From an uncultured Rikenellaceae bacterium (lineage in GTDB: Bacteria > Bacteroidota > Bacteroidia > Bacteroidales > Rikenellaceae), in NCBI GenBank assembly GCA_946486375.1, contig CAMLTW010000001.1, positions 434,001-498,000 on the forward strand: a DNA stretch of 64,000 bases. Reading direction: 5' to 3'. The number at the start of each line of letters is the position of its first letter. Positions within the stretch are counted from its first letter, which is position 1. Shown in pieces: positions 51,117 through 60,396 of the stretch. A program made the position numbers and the translations under genes. The notes beneath the pieces were generated by a model. That model saw nothing but the letters and a program-made list of their open reading frames with translations, was not told the origin of the DNA and made no database searches.

Positions 51117-54100
51117 TTAAAAGTTAAAGTTGATTCCCATCGTCCATACCCGCGGATTGGGGTAGGCTCCGTAGTCGAAGCCTGTAAAAATACCGGTCTG
51201 GAAAGAACTGGCTTCGGGGTCGTAATTGGTGTAGTCGCTGAAGACATGCACGTTCTCGATGTTCAGGTAGAGTTTTACAGCCGTGATTCCCAACTTTTGG
51301 GTCAGCCGGTTCGGAAGCGTATAGCCCAGCCGGATGTTTTTGATCCGGACGAACGAACCGTCTTCCACCCAGTAGGAGGAACACTGGTTCTGCATCGAAG
51401 TTTCCCCGTCGCGCGGTTTGTAATGGTGACCGTCGCCCGGTTCGGCTTCCGACTTCCAGAAATTGCTGGCCGATTTGTAAACGCCCCGGTTGGCCCGCCC
51501 GATTTTGGTAAAACGCGCCTGCTGGTTCATGATTTCGCCTCCGTGGGAACCGGTCACCATGACCGACAAATCGAAATTCTTGTACATGAACGTATTGGTC
51601 ATCCCCCAGGTAAAATCGGGCTGGTAGTTCCCGATGATCGTCCGGTCGTAAGAATTGACCACGCCGTCCGGGCCTTTGCCGTCCGGGCCGTTCACGTCGC
51701 GAACGCGCGGGTCGCCCGCTTCGCTTTTGTCATAAACCGGATATTGTGTCAGTTCCGCTTCGCTCATGATCACTCCGTCCAGCTGGTAGCCGTAATAGTT
51801 TCCCAGCGGTTGTCCCACTTCGATCAGGATGTTGCAACTGTTGTTGCCCTTTTGGATGGGAGCGTCGTTCTGCCCCAGTTTGAGCACCTTGTTCCGGTTT
51901 CCGGAAATGTTGAAGTCGGTGTTCCATTTGAATTCCCCGACCAGGTTACGGGAAGAAATCTGAAGTTCCATCCCCTGGTTCTGCAACTGTCCGACGTTGG
52001 TCAGCGAGGACGTGAAGCCGAGGATGCCCGGAATCGGTACGTCCAACAGCAGGTCTTTGGTTTTCGAGTAATAGTAATCGTACGTGACGCTCAGTCGGTT
52101 ATTGAAGAACGAAGCGTCGAACCCGATGTTCACCTGTCCCGTCTTTTCCCATTTCAGCTTTTTGTCAGCGAAATTCTGGGGGTACATGCCGCTGATTTTT
52201 TTGCCGTCGAGCACGTACGAGTCGTAACCGAGGGTGGCGATTGCGCCGTAGTTCGGAATCTGGTTGTTCCCGGTCATCCCGTAGCTGGCCCGAAGTTTCA
52301 GGTTGTCCAGCCAGGAAGACGCGTTTTTCAGGAACGGTTCTTCCGAAAGGCGCCAGCCCACCGAAGCCGAGGGGAAGTAACCCCACCGGTTGTCGGCTCC
52401 GAAACGGGAACAACCGTCCGCCCGAATCGCTCCCGAAAGCAGGTATTTGCCTTTGTAGGCATAAGTGGCCCGGGCCAGATAGGAAATCATCGACCATTCG
52501 TTCCGGGTGGAACCGGCATTCGAGATGGTGGTGGCTGCGTTCATCGTCTTCACCAGGTCGTTGGGAAAACCGGCTCCGGTTTTCTGGCTGTTGTCCACCC
52601 GCTGTTTTTGGGCGGTGTAACCGATCAGACCCGTTACGGCATGGTCGCCGAACGTGCCGTTATAGTTCAGCGTGTTTTCCCACACCCAGTTGAAGAGCGA
52701 CTGGCTCCGTTCGTTCGCTTCTGCGGCCCGGTACTGTTCGTGTCCGTAATTCTGGCCTTTGTTCCGGTAATCGTGGTAGAACTGGTCGTCGATGTTTCCG
52801 CTGAGGCTGGTGCGGAAGGTAAGCCCCGGCAGGATGTTGTAGTCCAAGAATGCGGTGGCCAGCACGTTGTTTCCGATCTTTTCGTTTTCAGATTCCCGCG
52901 TAAAGGCATAGGGGTGCCAGAGCTGGAAACTGTAAGGCTGGAAAACGTTCCAGATGGAATTGGGGTCGCGGTGGCTCAGGGTTCCGTTTTCCGTATAAAC
53001 CGGGAAAAGGGGGTCGGACTGCAGGGCGAAGCTGACCGCGTCCGATTTGCCGCTTGCCCCGAACATCTGACTTCTGCTTCGGGCATAGGAAACGTTCACT
53101 CCCGCACTGAAGTGATCGGAGAATTGGTGCCGGATATTGCTCCGAAGGCTTAACCGATCGTAGTAACTGTTGTCGACCACCCCTTCCGAGTCGAGATAAC
53201 CTCCCGAAATCATGAACTGGGTCTTTTCGTTTCCTCCGGAAGCCGATGCCTGTACGTTATGAGTAAAGGCCGTACGGAACAAAACGTCCTGCCAGTCGGT
53301 TCCCATTCCGATCCGTTCGAGCCATTCGGGGTCGTCGAACATCCAGGGAATCTGCCGGTTCAGCGGACGATCTTCCATAGGCACGTTCGGGTTCATTCCC
53401 TTGATCTTGCACTCGGTGAGCCACGTATTGTTTCGGTAATGACGGGTGAATTCTATGAATTCCGGTGCGTTCATCATTTCGATTCTGCGGTTTACTTCCG
53501 AAATACCGAATTCATAGGACGCATCCACACGGGTTTTGCCCGCTTTTCCCTGCCTGGTGGTGATGAGCACTACTCCGTTGGCTCCGCGGGAACCGTAAAT
53601 GGCGGCGGAGGAAGCATCTTTCAGGATTTCCACCGATTCGATGTCGGCCGGATTGATGTTGTTCAGCGGATTCATGTTGTATTCCAGTTCCTTGGAACCG
53701 TACTGCCCGTTGCCAATCGGCGTAGCGTCCTCGATGGGTACGCCGTCGATCACGTACAGCGGCGTGGTTCCCGAAGTGATGGAGGAAGCGCCCCGCACCC
53801 GGATGGACGGCGCCATGCCCGGAGCCCCGGAAGACTGGGTGATGTTGACCCCCGGCAGTTGTCCCGCGAGAGACTGCATCACATTGCTGTAAGAGCGTTC
53901 CTTGATCTTTTCCGAAGAAACGGAAGCTACGGCTCCAGTCAGGTCGCGTTTGCGTACGGTGCCGTATCCGACCACCACCACTTCGTCGATTTCCTGCGTA
54001 TCTTCGGTCAGTACGACGTTAACCGTGGTCAGGGCGCCCGGCGTTTCTTCCCGATCGCTGTAACCGATGAATTTGAATTGCAAAACCCCTCCCTTCGGAA

Positions 54101-54344
54101 CGTTCAGTTCATACCGGCCTTCGCCGTCGGTGGTGGTTCCCGTGGTGGTTCCTTTGACCAGGACACTTACCCCCGGCAAGTTGTTTCCCCTTTCGTCCGT
54201 CACTTTTCCGGTTATTTTTGACGTTTGGGCGCATACGGTCGAAGCGAAGAACAGGAAGACCAGTGTCCACAGCGTTCGGTTTCGTTTCCGTTTGCCGACG
54301 TCAGCCGGTTTTCTTCGGGCCGGTTCTGAAGTAGCGTTTTTCAT
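51117..54344 (-). CDS. SusC/RagA-family TonB-dependent transporter
   Basis: The 1075-residue outer-membrane beta-barrel imports a ligand using TonB energy. A signal peptide (cleavage likely near residue 39, VCA) is preceded by about 20 extra basic residues. A carboxypeptidase-like beta domain follows (ITGKVTDERGNNLPGVSVLVKG), then the TonB box region EIDEVVVVGYGT. The plug domain has VRGASSITSGTTPLYVIDGVP and the SusC signature ASSAAIYGSRGANGVVLITT. The barrel ends in F. The length is normal. No anti-sigma/sigma pair is beside it, so regulation is not apparent. It forms a two-gene unit with the SusD gene. Confidence 0.95.
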   Translation of the reverse strand: MKNATSEPARRKPADVGKRKRNRTLWTLVFLFFASTVCAQTSKITGKVTDERGNNLPGVSVLVKGTTTGTTTDGEGRYELNVPKGGVLQFKFIGYSDREETPGALTTVNVVLTEDTQEIDEVVVVGYGTVRKRDLTGAVASVSSEKIKERSYSNVMQSLAGQLPGVNITQSSGAPGMAPSIRVRGASSITSGTTPLYVIDGVPIEDATPIGNGQYGSKELEYNMNPLNNINPADIESVEILKDASSAAIYGSRGANGVVLITTRQGKAGKTRVDASYEFGISEVNRRIEMMNAPEFIEFTRHYRNNTWLTECKIKGMNPNVPMEDRPLNRQIPWMFDDPEWLERIGMGTDWQDVLFRTAFTHNVQASASGGNEKTQFMISGGYLDSEGVVDNSYYDRLSLRSNIRHQFSDHFSAGVNVSYARSRSQMFGASGKSDAVSFALQSDPLFPVYTENGTLSHRDPNSIWNVFQPYSFQLWHPYAFTRESENEKIGNNVLATAFLDYNILPGLTFRTSLSGNIDDQFYHDYRNKGQNYGHEQYRAAEANERSQSLFNWVWENTLNYNGTFGDHAVTGLIGYTAQKQRVDNSQKTGAGFPNDLVKTMNAATTISNAGSTRNEWSMISYLARATYAYKGKYLLSGAIRADGCSRFGADNRWGYFPSASVGWRLSEEPFLKNASSWLDNLKLRASYGMTGNNQIPNYGAIATLGYDSYVLDGKKISGMYPQNFADKKLKWEKTGQVNIGFDASFFNNRLSVTYDYYYSKTKDLLLDVPIPGILGFTSSLTNVGQLQNQGMELQISSRNLVGEFKWNTDFNISGNRNKVLKLGQNDAPIQKGNNSCNILIEVGQPLGNYYGYQLDGVIMSEAELTQYPVYDKSEAGDPRVRDVNGPDGKGPDGVVNSYDRTIIGNYQPDFTWGMTNTFMYKNFDLSVMVTGSHGGEIMNQQARFTKIGRANRGVYKSASNFWKSEAEPGDGHHYKPRDGETSMQNQCSSYWVEDGSFVRIKNIRLGYTLPNRLTQKLGITAVKLYLNIENVHVFSDYTNYDPEASSFQTGIFTGFDYGAYPNPRVWTMGINFNF

Positions 54345-54867
54345 AATAGATTTAAGTTTAGTGTTAGTAGTATGTAATTTTAGGTGGGTATTCGTAAAGC
54401 CATGTTATCGGTTTTGGGTTATTCTGTCTGTTTGCGGTTTTGAATGATTCCGTTTCTACTCAAGGGAATAATCCTTCAAATAACCCGACGAAAATAATAA
54501 TAAATTCCGGAACAAACAATTCCTGATTCTCGGAACATTTAACTGCCCCGCTATCAGATACAACGCATTTATAATTCAGTGTCAACTCGTTAAGAAACGA
54601 TACGTCATTTTATTGGAACGAAAAAAAAGACATTTTTTCTGTTTTCGTTATCCCGGAAATCCCGGTCTTTTTTACAGATAATCCCGTTCTTTTGTTTTCG
54701 TCTGGAAAGAAAGGTACGCTCGATGAAGGGGGGGTAACCGTCAAAGAATGGTTGGAAAAAGGTTTTTTCGGTCAGGAAGGAAAAAGAGCGTTTAAAGACG
54801 AGCTGACGGAAGATGGAAAAGGCGGATTTTGCCTTTTAGGGAATGGAAAAGCAGAGGCGAACTTGCG
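54345..54867. other. 523-bp AT-rich region upstream of susC
   Basis: No gene is supported here. The part next to susC is AT-rich and probably carries its promoter, but I found no exact TAnnTTTG on the minus strand. The far end contains the terminator of the glycosyltransferase gene (54817-54837). Several T-runs and short A-runs are present without a convincing repeat. Confidence 0.5.
54817..54837 (-). terminator. Terminator for the glycosyltransferase gene
   Basis: AAAAGGC/GCCTTTT, 7-bp arms with a 7-nt loop, 30 bp past the minus-strand stop codon. Confidence 0.7.
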
Positions 54868-55653
54868 TTAGTTCTTTCGTTGTTCCGGACAGAAAAGCGT
54901 TTCTCCTGCCTGCAAGCGCCAGGTTTTGGTGATGCGCTGGAATACCTCGAGGGCCCGGATGGAAGCGATCATGAATCCCGCTTTCCCGTCCAGAAAACCG
55001 CCTTGGAAAATGTAGTGCCTCAAAAAGCGGTGGGGCGGTTTGAAAAGCATTTTGATAAAAGAGGGGTTGTACCCTTGCTCGTACATGTCCAGGGCTTTCA
55101 ACGTGGAATAGTGATCCACCTTTTTCATCATGGATTCGTAGTCCTTGTAAGTCTTATGCAGGATTCTTCCCCGGAGTTTCCGGATCGGCAGGTGCTGCGT
55201 GTCCGGCGTTTCATGTACGCGGGTGCGGCGGTAACGGATCCGGCGCGGGAACAGCCGGATGACCCGATCGTTCTGTACGCCGCTGAACCGGAGTTTTTTC
55301 CCCATGAAATAATTGTCCCGCCCGATGGAATAGACGGCATCGGCAGGACCCTGTGCGACGATTTCCCGGATTTCCTTTCCGAGTCCTTCCGGAATCGTTT
55401 CGTCCGCATCCAGTACGAGTACCCATTCATGCGCAGCCTGTTCGATGCCAAAATTCTTCTGCGCGGAAAAGTTGTCGAATTCCCGCCGGAAGATTTTGTC
55501 CGTGTAACGGGCGGCGATTTCCACGGTTCGGTCGGTGCTTCCTCCGTCCACCAGCACGATCTCACCGGCGAAAGCGACCGAGTCGAGTGCGCTCTGTATG
55601 TTATGTTCCTCGTTGTAGGTAATCACAACGACCGTGAGTTGAACTGTCGACAT
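54868..55653 (-). CDS. Family 2 glycosyltransferase (LPS core WaaE-like)
   Basis: The 261-residue GT-A enzyme starts STVQLTVVVITYNEEHNI and has VLVDGGSTDRTVEIA with the nucleotide-binding Asp residues. VLDADE (80-85) is the metal-binding DxD. RRRTRVHETP and a basic amphipathic C-terminus (FKPPHRFLRHYIFQGGFLDGKAGF) resemble the WaaE/KdtX group that adds a sugar to the inner core of lipopolysaccharide. The donor and acceptor are not determined. The start at 55653 is chosen since the longer frame contains the divergent promoter. It is divergent from an O-antigen ligase-like gene, suggesting a joint surface-glycan role. Confidence 0.9.
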   Translation of the reverse strand: MSTVQLTVVVITYNEEHNIQSALDSVAFAGEIVLVDGGSTDRTVEIAARYTDKIFRREFDNFSAQKNFGIEQAAHEWVLVLDADETIPEGLGKEIREIVAQGPADAVYSIGRDNYFMGKKLRFSGVQNDRVIRLFPRRIRYRRTRVHETPDTQHLPIRKLRGRILHKTYKDYESMMKKVDHYSTLKALDMYEQGYNPSFIKMLFKPPHRFLRHYIFQGGFLDGKAGFMIASIRALEVFQRITKTWRLQAGETLFCPEQRKN

Positions 55654-55725
55654 CGTATGCTCCGAATAGGTACCTATGGTATTTCGATGAAATAAATTAC
55701 TTCTATAAATGTTCTGAATAGTGGC

Positions 55726-55756
55726 CAAATATACACAAAAATTGCGGGAAATGAAA
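55726..55756 (-). promoter_or_regulatory. Promoter of the glycosyltransferase gene
   Basis: On the minus strand TTTC (55756-55753), 19 bp, TAtaTTTG (55733-55726). The -7 box is exact. The leader to the ATG is about 70 nt. Confidence 0.6.
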
Positions 55757-55833
55757 AATACGGGAAAAATCCTTTGCCATCGTCCGAAAGATGAAAACTT
55801 TCCGCAACAGGTGTGTGCAGGCCGGACGAATTC

Positions 55834-55865
55834 TTTGGCTTTGTGTCCGGCCTGCACTATCTTTG
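55834..55865 (+). promoter_or_regulatory. Promoter of the O-antigen ligase-like gene
   Basis: TTTG (55834-55837), 20 bp, TAtcTTTG (55858-55865), a full consensus promoter 27 bp before the ATG at 55893. Confidence 0.75.
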
Positions 55866-55892
55866 CGGACGAATTTAATCCTTCCCGAACCG

Positions 55893-57158
55893 ATGAAGAA
55901 CGATCCGAACGGTCAGTCCGCCGGTTACCTGCATTTTACGGTGCTGGTTCCGCTTGCGCTTTTTCTGTTTTTTCTTCCCTGGAGTCTGAAATGGAGCAAT
56001 CTTTTCCTGCTGGCCGCGGGCGGAATCTTCTTCGGTCAGTACCTGTTTTTGTATAAGGAATACGGCCCTTTCGACCGGAAAAGATGGGGCGGCCTTTTTT
56101 CTTCCGTATTCGTGTTCTACCTCTTGGTTCCGCTTTCCCTGCTTTATACGGCTTATCCGGGAGAGGCGGTGAAATTCCTCGAATACCGGGCGGCCATGCT
56201 TTTCATCCCGCTGATGTTTTTTTCCGGTTTCCGGATGAATCGACGGGAAACCGAATGGGTGCTGGCCGGGCTGGTGGCGGGCGTCCTGTTGCGGGTGATG
56301 TGGTTCTACGGCTTGATGGCATACGGCTTGGCTTCGGGACGGCTTGGAGGGAACCTGACGTTTTCTCCGGTCAATGCGCTCGATCCGTGGCTGCACTCGC
56401 ACCGCACTTACCTTTCGTTTTACTTCCTGCTGGCATTGACTGCAGTGGTTACGAGCCGGCATGTCCGGTATCCGTTCTGGTTCAAAGCCGTTTGCGGCGT
56501 ATTGATGCTGACGGCCGTTTTCCTGTTCGAGTCCCGGGTGCTGATCGGTCTGGGCATACTGCTTCCGCTGGTGTGGCCTTTTCTGGCGGAACGGGGAGGC
56601 CGGGTATGGCGCAGAGCGGCCGTTTGCTGGGGCATCATGATCGTTTCCCTGGGACTTTCCGCAGCCGGAGGAAGTTTCCGGGTGATGGAAGCGCGTTTCG
56701 ACGAAACGGCCTATGAACTGGCTTCGGATGGTGTGGCCGGAGGCGATGGAAAATACGATTACGATTCCCGCGCTTCCCGCTGGAAGGCGGCTGTCGAACT
56801 GATTGCGCGTCGCCCGTTGGCCGGTTACGGTTCCGGCGGAGAAAAGGAAGCGTTGAGGACGGTTTATGAGCGGGAACACCTCGACTGGTCGGCACACCAC
56901 AGTCTCGATGTACACAACCAGTTTCTGAGCTTTGCGCTCGAAAACGGGGTGCTGGCCGCTTTGTTTTATCTTTACATGTTGCTTCTGCTGTTTTTCGGAG
57001 GCTGGCGGCGCAGGGACTGGCTCATCGTGATTTTCGCTTTCATTTGCGGGACGATGAGCCTTTTTGAAAACATCCTCAACGTGAACTGGATGATCACCCT
57101 GTTCTCTTTTCTTTCGACCCTCTTCGTTTTTCGTATCGTTACCCGACAGGATGATTGA
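55893..57158 (+). CDS. O-antigen ligase/polymerase-like membrane protein (Wzy/WaaL family)
   Basis: The 421-residue protein has about 11 hydrophobic segments and a large periplasmic loop at about 270-355. The loop contains YDYDSRASRWKAAVELIARRPLAGYGSGG and, near its end, AHHSLDVHNQFLSFALENG. This is the Wzy_C-type pattern, with conserved Arg and the His-N-x-F/Y motif found in O-antigen ligases and polymerases. Such enzymes join or polymerise surface glycans at the periplasmic face. Ligase and polymerase cannot be separated by sequence reading. Its stop overlaps the start of the FetA-like gene by 8 bp, so the ABC exporter is probably co-transcribed. Confidence 0.82.
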   Translation: MKNDPNGQSAGYLHFTVLVPLALFLFFLPWSLKWSNLFLLAAGGIFFGQYLFLYKEYGPFDRKRWGGLFSSVFVFYLLVPLSLLYTAYPGEAVKFLEYRAAMLFIPLMFFSGFRMNRRETEWVLAGLVAGVLLRVMWFYGLMAYGLASGRLGGNLTFSPVNALDPWLHSHRTYLSFYFLLALTAVVTSRHVRYPFWFKAVCGVLMLTAVFLFESRVLIGLGILLPLVWPFLAERGGRVWRRAAVCWGIMIVSLGLSAAGGSFRVMEARFDETAYELASDGVAGGDGKYDYDSRASRWKAAVELIARRPLAGYGSGGEKEALRTVYEREHLDWSAHHSLDVHNQFLSFALENGVLAALFYLYMLLLLFFGGWRRRDWLIVIFAFICGTMSLFENILNVNWMITLFSFLSTLFVFRIVTRQDD

Positions 57159-57780
57159 GTTCGACCGCATATCCGTCCGCTACGATGCGGAGAAGGTGCT
57201 CACGGACTTTTCAGCGAAAATACCCGCCGGTGAAAAAGTCGTGTTTACCGGGGCTTCGGGTGCGGGGAAAAGCACCCTGTTTCATGCCTTGTTGGGGTTC
57301 GTGCCGCTTTCGGGCGGAGAGATCCGCGTGGACGGGCTGAAGCTGGATGCCGGAAGCGTCGGCCGCTTGCGAAGCCGGATGTCATGGCTGCCGCAGGAAC
57401 TTTCCCTGGGGCTGGATACCGTTCGGGAGCTGGTGTTCTATCCGTTCGGGTTCCGCGGCAACCGGGAAAGGCGTCCTTCCGAAAGCCGGGTGAAGGAATG
57501 TCTCGAGAGACTGTTGCTGCCCCCGTCCGTGCTGGATAAGCGCCTGGACGAAATTTCCGGAGGACAGAAACAGCGGGTGGCGCTGGCCTCGGTGCTGCTG
57601 CTCGGGCGGGAAATCATCCTGCTGGACGAACCCACTTCGGCGCTCGACGATGCTTCGGCCGAAGCGGTAGCTTTGCAGATGAAGGAATTGGAAGGAACGA
57701 CTGTGCTGTCGGTGTCGCACGACAACCGCTGGGCGGAACGGATGGAGCGGCGGATCGAAATCATTAAATCGAACGGATGA
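57151..57780 (+). CDS. fetA: ABC transporter ATPase, FetA (YbbL)-like
   Basis: The 209-residue single ABC ATPase has Walker A GASGAGKST (34-42), a Q-loop in LPQELSLGL, signature ISGGQKQR, Walker B ILLDEPTSALDD and a switch His in VSHDNRW. It overlaps the permease gene by 4 bp. The permease belongs to the FetB family, and the pair resembles E. coli FetAB, linked to iron export and peroxide resistance. The function here is by homology of the pair. The ATG at 57151 lies inside the end of the upstream membrane protein gene, indicating coupled translation. Confidence 0.88.
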   Translation: MIEFDRISVRYDAEKVLTDFSAKIPAGEKVVFTGASGAGKSTLFHALLGFVPLSGGEIRVDGLKLDAGSVGRLRSRMSWLPQELSLGLDTVRELVFYPFGFRGNRERRPSESRVKECLERLLLPPSVLDKRLDEISGGQKQRVALASVLLLGREIILLDEPTSALDDASAEAVALQMKELEGTTVLSVSHDNRWAERMERRIEIIKSNG

Positions 57781-58568
57781 TGGGAGCGGAAGACATCGGA
57801 TGGGGGAATCTGGCTGCGGGATATGTATTGCTGTTCGTACCCCTGTTGATTTTTCGGTATTACCGGACGGGAATGATCCGGAGCACGCTCGTTTCCATGG
57901 CCCGCATGTCGGTACAACTGCTCCTGGTCGCTTTGTACCTGGAGGTGATTTTCCGACTGAACAATCCGTGGCTGAATACGGGATGGGTGACGGTGATGAT
58001 TCTGGCGACGGCGTGGACGGTTATCGGGCGTGTCCGGCTTTCTCCGCGCTATCTGTTCGTGCCGGTATTTCTGGCAGTGCTGTTTTCCCTGACTGCCGTG
58101 GATGCGTATTTGCTGGGGGCGGTGTTGCGCCTCAATTTCATTTTCGATGCCCGTTATTTCATTCCCATTACGGGGATGCTGATCGGTAACAGCCTTACGG
58201 CCGTGATCGTATCTTTCGACAGCTTCTTCGGAAGCCTGACCCGACAGCAGACCACCTATCGTTTCGGACTGGCCAACGGCGCCACCCGGCAGGAATCGCT
58301 CCGTATTTTCATCCGGGAAGCCATTCGCCGTGCCATGAATCCGACGATCGCTTCCACGGCGGTGATGGGACTGGTTTCGCTGCCGGGCATGATGACGGGG
58401 CAGATTCTGGGCGGAAGCGATCCCTCGGTCGCCATCAAGTATCAGATTCTGATCATGATTTCGATTTTCGTTTCGACGCTCCTCTCGCTCGTGATTTCCC
58501 TGAACCTGTGCAGCCGGTTCGTTTTCGACCGGTTCGACAATCTGAAATCTTCCGTTTTCCGACGCTGA
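57777..58568 (+). CDS. fetB: ABC transporter permease, FetB (YbbM) family
   Basis: This 263-residue inner-membrane permease has about seven hydrophobic segments. Family landmarks are VSMARMSVQLLLVALYLEVIF near the start, FIPITGMLIGNSLTAVIVSF, the cytoplasmic coupling stretch GLANGATRQESLRIFIREAIRRAMNPTIAS and LVSLPGMMTGQILGGSDP. This is the UPF0014/FetB family, reported to export iron in E. coli; substrate here is inferred. The gene starts 4 bp before the ATPase stop and ends before a terminator hairpin at 58592-58611. Confidence 0.92.
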   Translation: MMGAEDIGWGNLAAGYVLLFVPLLIFRYYRTGMIRSTLVSMARMSVQLLLVALYLEVIFRLNNPWLNTGWVTVMILATAWTVIGRVRLSPRYLFVPVFLAVLFSLTAVDAYLLGAVLRLNFIFDARYFIPITGMLIGNSLTAVIVSFDSFFGSLTRQQTTYRFGLANGATRQESLRIFIREAIRRAMNPTIASTAVMGLVSLPGMMTGQILGGSDPSVAIKYQILIMISIFVSTLLSLVISLNLCSRFVFDRFDNLKSSVFRR

Positions 58569-58591
58569 CCCGGTGCCGCCGTGCCGGGACG

Positions 58592-58611
58592 AGCCGAAAA
58601 AACGGCTTTTT
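58592..58611 (+). terminator. Terminator after fetB
   Basis: AGCCG/CGGCT, a 5-bp stem with an A6 loop, followed by TTTT. Modest stem, but well placed 23 bp past the stop. Confidence 0.6.
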
Positions 58612-58635
58612 GCCCGGAAATGTAAAATCTTTTAC

Positions 58636-58643
58636 TATATTTG
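58636..58643 (+). promoter_or_regulatory. -7 element of the trpB2 leader transcript
   Basis: TATATTTG is an exact TAnnTTTG match. The nearest TTTG (58609-58612) is 23 bp away, slightly long. The predicted start near 58650 gives a leader of about 180 nt before trpB2. Confidence 0.55.
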
Positions 58644-58662
58644 CGAAAATAAAAACGGAATG

Positions 58663-58740
58663 TTCATGCGGCATGGTTTTTCCAAATATTGGCGTCGCCG
58701 GAAATCGGCCTGTAAAGTGAAGGAAGCAGCGTTGTAAGGG
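58663..58740 (+). CDS. Possible leader peptide upstream of trpB2
   Basis: An ATG at 58663 opens a 25-codon frame that ends at TAA 58738-58740. It begins MFMRHGFSKYWRRR and ends KEAAL. It contains one Trp codon (tgg) followed by three Arg codons and ends 37 nt before a leader terminator. A single Trp codon is thin evidence for a classical attenuator peptide, so this may be a chance frame. Confidence 0.3.
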
Positions 58741-58777
58741 CGGCGTACACCGTATGAAACGAAGGATGAATGACGAG

Positions 58778-58809
58778 CCTGTTGCTTTCCCGCAACGGGT
58801 TCTTTTTTT
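58778..58809 (+). terminator. Leader terminator before trpB2 (possible attenuator)
   Basis: CCTGTTGC/GCAACGGG pairs over 8 bp with one G-U and a six-base loop, followed by TTCTTTTTTT. It ends 24 bp before the trpB2 ATG and therefore lies inside the presumed 5' leader. It would either attenuate trpB2 or end a separate small RNA of about 160 nt starting near 58650. Confidence 0.7.
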
Positions 58810-58833
58810 GCGAAACCCGATAAAAATACGAAT

Positions 58834-60201
58834 ATGAAGACGAAAACGAAAAAGTACGTACTGACCGACGACCAGATGCCGACGCAGTGGTACAACATGG
58901 TGGCCGACATGCCACACAAACCGCTGCCGCCGCTCCATCCCGGCACGAAGAAACCGGTTACCAAGGAGGAACTCTGTTCTATTTTCGCCGAAGAGCTGAT
59001 GGATCAGGAACTTTCGCAGGAACGGTTCATCGACATTCCGGAAGAAGTGCAGAACCTCTACAAGATATGGCGTTCCACGCCGCTGGTACGGGCTTACGAA
59101 TTGGAAAAGGCGCTCGGCACGCCCGCTAAGATTTATTTCAAAAACGAAAGCACCAGCCCTGCCGGTTCTCACAAACCCAACACGGCCATTCCGCAGGCGT
59201 ACTACAACTACAAGCAGGGGATCAAGAATATGACGACCGAAACGGGCGGGGGCCAGTGGGGCAGCGCCCTGAGTTTCGCCTGCAAGTTTTTCGGCATCAA
59301 CCTGAAGGTGTTCATGGTGAAGGTGAGCTACAACCAGAAGCCCTACCGGAAGCTCATGATGAATACCTGGGGAGCCGAAGTGATTCCGTCTCCCAGTTCC
59401 CTGACCGATGCGGGACGGACGGTGCTCGCGCACGATCCGGATTGTTCCGGCAGCCTCGGCATCGCCATTTCGGAAGCGGTGGAAATGGCGGTGAAGAATC
59501 CCGGCACCACCAAATACTGTCTGGGCAGCGTGCTGAACCACGTGCTTTTGCACCAGACCATCATCGGCGAGGAAGCTCTCCGGCAGATGGAAATGGCCGG
59601 AGACATGCCCGACGTGGTGATCGGCTGTTTCGGGGGCGGTTCCAATTTCGCGGGCATCGGGTTTCCTTTCATCCGCCAGAATCTGTGCGAAGGGAAAAAC
59701 ATCCGCGTGATCGCCGTGGAACCGCAGTCGTGCCCGAAACTGACGCGCGGGACGTTCCAGTACGATTTCGGGGATACGGTGGGGCTGACCCCGCTGATTC
59801 CGATGTACACGCTGGGGCATAATTTCCAGCCTTCGGACATCCATGCCGGCGGCCTGCGTTACCACGGCGCCGGGGCGATCGTGAGCCAGCTGCTGAAAGA
59901 CGGGCTGATCGAAGCCCGGTCGATTCCCCAGCTCGAAACCTTCCAGGCGGGACTGCTGTTCGCCAAAACGGAAGGCATCATTCCCGCTCCCGAATCGACC
60001 CATGCCATCGCCATGGCCATCCGTGAAGCGCAGCAGGCGAAGGAGGAAGGAAAGAGCAAAACCATTCTCTTCAACCTGTCGGGACACGGGCTGGTGGATC
60101 TGTACGCTTACGAACAGTATTTCGCGGGCAACCTGAAAAACTACGAGGTGAGCGACGAAACCATCGGTAAATCGGTGAAGGAACTGGAACGCATTCTGTA
60201 A
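58834..60201 (+). CDS. trpB: TrpB-like PLP enzyme (tryptophan synthase beta, TrpB2 type)
   Basis: The 455-residue PLP enzyme condenses indole (or another nucleophile) with serine to give tryptophan. It is longer than classical TrpB (about 400) and has the TrpB2 N-terminal extension ([21 protein letters not shown]). The cofactor Lys is Lys114 in [11 protein letters not shown], followed by [25 protein letters not shown] as the phosphate-binding Gly loop, and LSGHGLVDL near the end. TrpB2 proteins work poorly with TrpA and often act alone or in indole salvage. No trpA or other trp gene is adjacent, which agrees. A leader with an intrinsic terminator precedes it. Confidence 0.94.
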   Translation: MKTKTKKYVLTDDQMPTQWYNMVADMPHKPLPPLHPGTKKPVTKEELCSIFAEELMDQELSQERFIDIPEEVQNLYKIWRSTPLVRAYELEKALGTPAKIYFKNESTSPAGSHKPNTAIPQAYYNYKQGIKNMTTETGGGQWGSALSFACKFFGINLKVFMVKVSYNQKPYRKLMMNTWGAEVIPSPSSLTDAGRTVLAHDPDCSGSLGIAISEAVEMAVKNPGTTKYCLGSVLNHVLLHQTIIGEEALRQMEMAGDMPDVVIGCFGGGSNFAGIGFPFIRQNLCEGKNIRVIAVEPQSCPKLTRGTFQYDFGDTVGLTPLIPMYTLGHNFQPSDIHAGGLRYHGAGAIVSQLLKDGLIEARSIPQLETFQAGLLFAKTEGIIPAPESTHAIAMAIREAQQAKEEGKSKTILFNLSGHGLVDLYAYEQYFAGNLKNYEVSDETIGKSVKELERIL

Positions 60202-60245
60202 GAAAAACCGGAAGCGGAGAGCGTTTCGACCGCTTTTGTCAAAGT

Positions 60246-60281
60246 CTGCCATGTCCGCGAAAGGACGTGGCGGATTTTTTT
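60246..60281 (+). terminator. Terminator after trpB2
   Basis: An 11-bp stem CTGCCATGTCC/GGACGTGGCGG with two G-U pairs and a six-base loop, followed by a run of T. Confidence 0.85.
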
Positions 60282-60396
60282 GGAAAGCCTGCCGTCGGCA
60301 ATGTTCCGCCTTCCGGGATCGTTTTTTCGATGTCCGGCATTTTGTCGGGGTGATGGACGGAAGCTCTCTGCCCCGGTATTCGAACAGTTGATCGTT

